From Mya arenaria (taxonomy: Eukaryota > Mollusca > Bivalvia > Myida > Myidae): DNA of 64,000 bases. A model generated the notes under the pieces. It searched no databases, was not told the origin of the DNA, and saw only the letters and a program-made list of their open reading frames with translations. Position 1 is the first letter of the stretch. Every line of letters starts with the position of its first letter. Positions 57,101 to 64,000 of the stretch are shown here, piece by piece. Both the position numbers and the translations under genes were made by a program. The DNA is taken from positions 28,711,960 through 28,775,959 of the forward strand of contig NC_069128.1 in the NCBI RefSeq assembly GCF_026914265.1. The letters are read 5' to 3'.

Positions 57101-60100
57101 CTATCATGTTGTGTTTATGATGCATTTGGCATGTGGTAAATCGTTGAAGTTTAGTTACTCCGTAAAAATAGGTAATTAAGATACGCAATCCAGTCAACAG
57201 CACCTAGTTAGACAGTGTCATGAATTTATAAACAAGTTCTTTCCAGAGCTAATGCCAATACTGTTCTGTTGTATACATTGAAGAAAAAGGGCATAACTGA
57301 ACAGTTATAAAAGCCCAAGTGATGTGCGTATTTTCTCCGGAAACATGTATCTTATGTTTCATCTGAAAATCATTTATCTTTTTAAAACTCCTATAAAGAT
57401 ATAGCCAAGGTTTAAAGTTTTTGCATGACACGGACGATTACATCTACACCAACGCTATAACAAAAACTTCTTCTCCGAAAGAACAGACCCACTAAAATGA
57501 TGTCTACAATGATGTACCTGTGAGTAGATCCCTGATACCGGACATGGACCCTGTCTGCCCCAACTCTGCCACACACTGGCCCAGTGTGTCCATCAACATG
57601 GTAACAAGCCGCTGGGAACCAGGCTGACTGATGAACCACCTTAAAATGTAGTTTGATACTTTTAAAATAGTACTTGCTTGTTCTTTGAATACTAAATTAT
57701 TATCCATCACAGTCTGTACGTAGACTATGGCAATTGTCTTATTAACCAGGCTACAAGTCATACTATAATCAGTTTTAGAAAGCACTTAAAAAATTAATAG
57801 TCAATATACAGAGGACAGTTTTTTGTTTCTGTGTAAAATCACGATAAAATTAACCAATTGAGCACCAGAAGCCATATTTCACGAGTGGCATAGCAACATG
57901 GGTAATATATACTTTGGGTACTCAAAAGCTGAAATAAAATGCAATAACAAAGAAAAAAATATGTTACATTTCTCATCCACAGCCAAATGTTTTGTGTATA
58001 ACAGAAATCAGGGGACTAGTCGAATGTCCAGATAGACAATATCAAATAATATTTTTTGTCCCCAATATATTTTCTTTAAAACTTGAAAGAAAATCTACCC
58101 ACCTTTTTCTCAATCCTTACATTAATCAACTCTGTCCCAACACTTACCCATAGTAGTATGGCAGACATTTGTTGTCACGTAGACTCTGGAGTTTCTTTGC
58201 AATGATGTCCTTCGTCACCCCGTGTGAGTTGCGAGCCGCGAGAATATCCGGGTCATACCGCCATGGCGTTTCTGGCTCCACTATTATGATATGGTAGTAG
58301 TGGCTCGTCTGGGCCAGTCTGTTGGATCAAAAGAACTTTATATGTATAATCATAAATATTGTATAATTTTTGTTGATATATTGTTATGTAGTATTGTTAG
58401 GCCAATAAACATTTCAAGATTTTCATCCCTTTTTTTTCAAAAATAAGGGTGGAAGGTGACATTTAATTTTACATAGTTGACTGTTTCACCATTGAATACG
58501 TCTTTCTTATTGCACAAGGGATAATACACATATGTTCAGATAAACCATGAACACCATCATTCTCCTTTTTTATAGGTGAATGTTTGCAGCGACACCAGCT
58601 TGTGTGAATAAACACTGGTTCCAGACAGTATCAGACCAATAAACAAAATTTAAGCCCAGTTCAACAATACTATTTTAGTCAATAAAATTTAGGTGGCGGC
58701 GTTAAAAAAGGGGGGACAGACAGGGATGAAAATCCAGCAATTAATTAATAGTCGCCTCATGAAAAGTTTACGCAGGACTTAATTTTACATGTAATTATTT
58801 TATTTATTTGTAAAAAAAACATAAACACTGGCAAAATAGAGAGTGCGGATGCAAAATTACGAATGGATAATTTTTATCAACATATCAAATGTTCTGTGAA
58901 ATATATTTAACGGTATCAAGTCAACAAATATGAGAATTTTGGATATATGTGGTGACCCCACATATATATATATTATGGTATTATTTGAAAGGATTATGGA
59001 TTCATCTTAACAGCCTACACAAAATTATTTTGAGATCAAAAATGTCAATTTAAAGTTTTGTGAGTGTCACAAAAAGAATTGATTTTTTTTAAAGCAATAT
59101 CAAATAGACTTTGCCTGGACTACCAAAATAGATATTAGTTGTGAAATAGATATTACAACAACTTCCAAAAACTGATCACACAATAAGTGCCCTAATACGA
59201 TGGCCACCTACGTGTGCGGAAATAGAATAGTACATCAAATTTCAGATGAAATGAAAAATAATACAAGATTTTTCTGCATTTAAATATTGTATTTTTTTTA
59301 TTTATATACAATCTTGGATGAAATAAAGAGCAATTATATGTAAATTGTAATAACCTTATGTATGATACACTTTCTGCCATTTATTTGACATATTAGTATT
59401 CAGCAAGCAAAATCCTTTCAAATTATACCAAATCTAGCCTTTTTGTGGGTCGGATCCCTTAAGCCCTGAAATTATTAAGGGATTTCCAAAACGTAGCCCT
59501 ATTAGATTACTTGACATAGTGCGCCATGGTCCATCGCTGTATATTGGTGTTGTCTATAATGACCACTGGACACTTCTGGTCACAAGTCTGTGTGGCCAGG
59601 GTCTGACAGTATTGGTGAGCGTCTGATAGTTTATTCTGGTCCCAGCTGAAAAAAAATGATGATGCTAATTCCATTCTTTAAATAGAGAAGAAAAATAATC
59701 ACATGAACCTGTTTTTGTACAACTGTACTATTTTGGTACTATATAAAACCAAATAAAACTAGAATGGGCTTTTGAGAAAAGCGCATGTCTCCCCCGAAGG
59801 CTTAGTAAACAGACACTTACCATAAAAATGCAAAGGCCTTCAAGTGCTGCTGTTTCTCAGGGAAAAAACGGCAGGTCTTTTATGGACAAAAAACAAAATA
59901 AACAAAATGCACGAAAGTTGAAATGAGACGCCAGTTATTGATCGGAAACGGTTTTCATCTTCAAGCCCTTGTGGACTTGACCTTTGACCCAGTGACCCCA
60001 ACTACTGCATGACCCTTACAAGCATTCAAAGTTTGGAGACTCCAGGTAAAGCAGAACTTAAGTTATTGATTGGAAACCGTTTTTCATCATCACTCTCTTT

Positions 60101-61406
60101 TTGGACCCAGTGACCCCAAAATCAATACGGATCATCTGCCCAAGAAGACCTACCAGCATGCAAAAGTTCAAGACTCAAAGGCAATAGGAACTCCACTTAT
60201 TGATCGGAAACCTTTTCTTATGTTCAGGTGTCTGTGACCTTCACCTCTGACATAGTGACCTCAAAAACAATGCGGGTCTTGTACACCCGAGTAACATCTC
60301 TACAATTTTTGGTAAACATATGTGAAAGATATTACACGCAAATGATTTTTACATGGAAGGTCACCACGACCTTGACTATTGACCTTGTTACCCCCAAAAC
60401 AATTGGGATCATCTAGACATCATGACCAACCTCACTTCAAAGTTTGGTGAACCTAGATCAAAGCATTCTCCTGATATTGCACGGAAATATTTTTTTACAT
60501 TAGAGGTCACAGCGACGTTGACCTTTGACCTTGTGACCCCCAAAATATAGGAGTTTTCTAAACCTCATGATCAACCTCCCTACCAAGTTTGGTGAACCTA
60601 GGTCAAACCATTCTCAAGATATTGAGCGGAAATGTTTTTTACATTGGGGGTCGCCGCGACCTTGACCTTTGACCTAGTGACCCCAAAAACAATAGGGATC
60701 TTCTACACCTCATGACCAACCTCCCTACCAAGTTTGGTGAACCTAGGTCAAACCGTTCTCAAGATTTTGAGCAGAAATGTTTTTTATATTGGGGGTCGCC
60801 GCGACCTTGACCTTTGACCTAGTGACCCCAAAAACAATAGGGATCCTCTACACCTCACAACCAACCTCCCTACCAAGTTTGGTGATCCTAGGTCATGCGG
60901 TTTTCCAGTTATCGATCGGAAACGAAGTGTGACGTACGGACGGACTGACGGACTGACGGACAGGGCAAAAACAATATGTCTCCCCCAGAGAGGGGGAGAC
61001 ATAATTCATGAAAAATATGTAAACTATAATTTAGCTTAAGTAAAAACATAATGAATAACAGTCATATGAATAAACAGGTCAATCATGAGTGACATTAGCT
61101 TAAATGTTTTGTATGTATGTACATGGCTACATGCTGTTGATTTTCATAATGGCTTTCATTTTAGAAGTTCTAACATCTCCCCACCCCTTCCGACCTCTCG
61201 AAAAATAAAAAAGGAACAAAATTTACAGTTAAACCATATAAAAATTTATCTGAACACTTTTTTAACTATAAATTTGAATTAAAGTTCATAACAAAGTAGT
61301 CACCAGTAGTTTCCTTGAGCATCCATGAAGTAGCTATCAGCCGAGCAGACTACTGATGAAGGGTAAAGTTGCTGAAGGCAGCGGACCACAGTACTCTTCC
61401 CGCTGC
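54174..61406 (-). CDS. CNP: CNPase-like protein (P-loop plus 2H phosphoesterase), five 3' exons
   Basis: Exons in transcript order: 61406-61304, 59645-59511, 58318-58148, 57639-57518, 54871-54174. Phases fit and all junctions are GT-AG. The 409 residues start inside the Walker A loop (GSGKST), then KCPVVIIDNTNIQRWTMAHY, HIIIVEPETPWRYD and CLPYYYGWF, matching the kinase-like half of 2',3'-cyclic nucleotide 3'-phosphodiesterase. The catalytic half has the two H-x-T motifs, HCT (195-197) and HVT (338-340), of the 2H superfamily, which hydrolyses 2',3'-cyclic nucleotides to 2'-nucleotides. The motifs are 143 residues apart against 79 in mammalian CNP, because of a charged Asn/Lys/Glu-rich insert. 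The C-terminus FQGFYSMRR lacks the CAAX box of vertebrate CNP. The first exon was not found. Confidence 0.92.
55235..56775. repeat. Dispersed tandem repeat in the last intron of the CNPase-like gene
   Basis: Starts AGAGCTGTCACAGAGACAGC, continues after an inserted element with about five units of about 165 bp (TATAAAGT-TCAATGCAATA, CATGCAAAACCTTAACCAGA) and ends GTGTGACGCTGACGCGGACA. This layout resembles dispersed repeats I associate with bivalves. Confidence 0.75.
55388..55933. mobile_element. Second copy of the hairpin-tailed element
   Basis: TTTCTCCCACCTCAG (55388-55402) and its inverse (55815-55829), then the tail with the short 57-bp hairpin at 55851-55907. Inserted in the dispersed repeat at 55235-56775. 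Confidence 0.75.
59780..61006. repeat. Dispersed repeat with ATGTCTCCCCC ends and DR1-bearing units
   Basis: Left end GCATGTCTCCCCC; right end a palindrome ATGTCTCCCCC-AGAGA-GGGGGAGACAT (about 60977-61003). The interior has about eight units of 125-145 bp, each with CCAAGTTTGGTGA and a TGACCTTTGACCT-type stretch. Perfect DR1 at 60519-60531, 60663-60675 and 60808-60820; one mismatch at 59978-59990. Lies in the first visible intron of the CNPase-like gene. Confidence 0.8.
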
Positions 61407-61746
61407 CTGAAATATAACAGGGAAATATTTACTTCACTATCTTCAAGACTGCTAGAGACAAGGGTTTTAGAACACGAGAGCCCGCAAGAGCCTGCAAAAG
61501 CCAGCATAGATTTCTTACCATTGCCTGAAATATAACAGGAAATATTTACTTCACCATCTTCAAGATTGCTAGAGACAAGGGCTTAAGAACACAAGAGCCC
61601 GCAAGAGCCAGCGTAGTAATCTTACAGCTGTCTGAAAAATAACAGGGAAATATTTACTTCACTTTCTTCAAGACTGCTAGAGACAAGGGTTTTAGAACAC
61701 GAGAGCCCGCAAGAGCCTGCAAAAGCCAGCATAGATTTCTTACCAT
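61403..61746. repeat. Triplicated segment at the P-loop exon acceptor
   Basis: Three direct copies (61403-61521, 61522-61630, 61631-61746) of about 110-119 bp. Copies 1 and 3 are almost identical; copy 2 lacks about 10 bp. On the minus strand each ends with a TTTCAG acceptor, followed by sequence like the start of the P-loop exon. Confidence 0.9.
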
Positions 61747-61749
61747 CCC

Positions 61750-62035
61750 TTCCCTCAATTTGCCACCAACTTCCACCAAATGCCACCCAAATCCATGGCA
61801 AATGGGTGGCACTTGGTGGAAAATGGGTGGCACTTGGTGGAATATCAAGAATTCCACCAACTGCCATGAAATTTCCACCCAACTGGAGGTGGCAGTTGGT
61901 GTAAAATTGAACTCAGTTTTTTTTTCATGTGGCACTTGGTGAAAAAGTTGGACTTAGTTAATTTTTCATATGGCAGTTGGTGAAAAAATGAACTTAGTTA
62001 ATTTTTTGGGTGGCATTTGGTGAAAAAAGACTTAG
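61750..62035. repeat. GGTGGCACTTGGTGGAAA repeats in both orientations
   Basis: At least nine variants of GGTGGCANTTGGTGNAAA, some inverted (CCACCAACTTCCACCAAATG). Spacing is irregular at about 20-55 bp. The frames here are repeat artefacts. Confidence 0.8.
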
Positions 62036-62182
62036 AAAATCTCAAGAGTTCTGTAAAATGGAACCATTACTTACCATGATGGAATAATAATAGAATTTAC
62101 GACAGTTGCTGTTCATGCTGCTGTTTTAGCATCATTACATATGCTACTATTTAAAACTAACTGGTAATGTTGCTCAGGTTAT

Positions 62183-62517
62183 ACTGATGATGATTACGAT
62201 GTTGGTGGTTCTATTGATGATGATTATGATGTTGGTGGTTCTATTGATGATGATTATGATGTTGGTGGTTCTATTGATAATGATTATGATGGTGGTGGTG
62301 GTGGTGGTAATTATGATGATTGTGGTGGTGGTGATTATGATGATTGTGGTGGTGGTGGTGGTGGTTGATTTTGACAATTGTGTTGTTGTTGGTAGTTCAT
62401 TGTGGTGTTGGTGAATATGATTGTGGTGGTATTGGTGATTATGATGATTGTGGTGGTGGTGGTGATAGTGATCATGATGATTGTGGTGGTGGCGACAACA
62501 ACAACAACATGTTGTTA

Positions 62518-62561
<44 letters not shown>

Positions 62562-62584
62562 GGTGGTGGTGGTGGTGGTGGTGG

Positions 62585-62620
<36 letters not shown>

Positions 62621-62640
62621 CAACAACAATGTGATGGTGA
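62183..62640. repeat. GAT/GGT trinucleotide microsatellite
   Basis: A compound array of GATGATTATGATGTTGGTGG units, then (GGT)n and (GAT)n runs. Homopolymer frames on both strands are artefacts. Confidence 0.95.
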
Positions 62641-64000
62641 TTATCATGATCATGATACTGATGAGTTAAACTAAGTTTTCTGTGTACATGTGCTCTGTTG
62701 CTATTTCCCCAAAGGTACAGGGATGCATTAATGTTTGATTTAAACTCGGAATGACCTCTCTGCTGGAAAATCTCCTCAAAATATTTGAATCTTCTGACAG
62801 TTACTAGCATTAATTTTGTGGAACTTTGAATAGTGAGAAAAAAATTTGTGCAGTTTTGTTTAATAAAATGGATTGATTATAAGGTAACTGTTGTTGTTTT
62901 TTATCATATTAACATCCAAAAAAGATCATGACTTATCATTTTATTTTATTTTTACACATATTAGGCTCTTTGTCTTTGTTTAAAGTTTGACTAAGAGATA
63001 AGCTTTATGCATGTACTGTCAAGTATGTTTCACTTTATTCCAAAATAATTGACAAATACTCAGTCAAGCAATGTACTAAGTTTAAAAATTATCATTCAAT
63101 TAGTACAATGAAGTTGAAGATGTATAAAGAAATGTTATACACATTTTTTCCAGACAAAACCCCCCCATAAGGATGACAATGTACTTGGACAAGATTCTAA
63201 GACCTTTTTGGTAAATATTTGAATATTACAATAACTTAAATGAAGACTGACCTCATAGTTTTATCATATTTTATTAGCTTATACTTATTTCAAAGTGCTA
63301 AGTGCTATGAAGGGTGAGATAAACAATATTAAATGCCAGTCAAGAAAAGATGTAGAAGATGTATATGATCTAAAGGGTGTGTGTGTTTTTAAGAAAAATC
63401 GTTATTGGTATTGACAAAGCCTTGGTGTAATTCATGTTGTTGGCTGCATGATTTTGAAAAAATAAAGATATTAAAGTGAATCTTGGTGTACACATGTTTC
63501 CAAAGACATTTGTAGAACAAATTGTAGAACAAACAACATTCTTCTGTGAGGCAAACCCTGTTATATTGAACAGATTTATTAAAATGATCGCTTTTTTCAG
63601 AAAGAAATATGAATAGGGGACTTCTATAGCAGAAGAAGTATAGCCAAACTTGCAGAAAACAACAACCGAATGACTGCATCACTAAAGAAAAGAAACAGGT
63701 TATTGACATTTCAATATTCAAAATACCAAAACTGGTAGTTAAATTAACTTTTTACCTGTATTGTCATTGCTAATACAACAGACAAGTGCTCTTGTAAAAC
63801 ATATTTGCAATGATTCAATGTATTCAATGTATGAGGCTGAATTCTATAATTAGTTATGGTATATCATTTTGTTGTTATACTTGGTATTAATCTGGCTAGG
63901 CCCAAAGCTGAAGAAACTTATTTAAGAGTATATTTATTTTATTTATGCATCTAATTTTGAAATATATTTTGAATAATGATAGCTAAAATGAAACCTCCAA
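62641..64000. other. Non-coding flank, no gene recognised
   Basis: AT-rich. I looked here on the minus strand for the missing first CNPase exon (a GLPG-type end before a donor) and did not find it, so it probably lies beyond 64000. Confidence 0.5.

Noticed and set aside
62050..62110. Minus-strand CATCATG|GTAAGT as end of the missing first CNPase exon
   Set aside because: The donor is good, but the preceding codons do not give the GxP part of a Walker A loop.
62174..62653. Long frames on both strands rich in Ser, Pro, His, Asp or Val
   Set aside because: They are translations of a GAT/GGT microsatellite.

Overview
The window reads as nuclear DNA of a bivalve mollusc. It is AT-rich, has GT-AG spliced genes with kilobase introns, and is dense in short transposons and tandem repeats. 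Several repeats, such as those carrying TGACCTTTGACCT and CCAAGTTTGGTGA, resemble dispersed families I associate with bivalve genomes. No prokaryotic gene organisation, CRISPR array or operon is present.

Region 1 (1-24.5 kb) is a tandem cluster of nuclear-receptor genes, all on the minus strand. Four copies have long open frames: A (1-1208, running off the left edge), B (5968-7428), D (13005-14591) and E (21989-23596). Four copies are broken: C (11287-11808), P1 (12286-12811), P1' (19116-19711) and F (19916-20566). Each long copy encodes an N-terminal domain, a two-finger DNA-binding domain with an unusual P-box (CAACKG or CAPCKA instead of CEGCKG), a hinge and a ligand-binding domain, with no intron in the coding part. 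A conserved upstream block carries a candidate 5' non-coding exon and splice donor. D and E are recent duplicates, and D appears to be decaying.

Region 2 (about 15.9-34 kb) is made of repeats and duplicated upstream blocks, plus one small single-exon gene for a 66-residue coiled-coil protein (30017-30217). The upstream flank of E is split by about 6.2 kb of sequence that the D flank lacks.

Region 3 (34.4-44.1 kb, plus strand) is a complete six-exon SDF2-type gene encoding a secreted, ER-retained MIR-domain protein of 228 residues ending in HTEL. Its introns hold a foldback element, several MITEs and a 50-bp tandem repeat made from the exon 2/intron 2 splice junction.

Region 4 (54.1-61.4 kb, minus strand) holds five exons of a CNPase-like gene: a P-loop kinase-like part followed by a 2H phosphoesterase domain. 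The first exon was not found. Its introns contain repeats with perfect DR1 nuclear-receptor motifs and a triplicated segment ending at the splice acceptor of the P-loop exon. The rest (44-54 kb and 61.7-64 kb) is non-coding sequence, MITEs and microsatellites.
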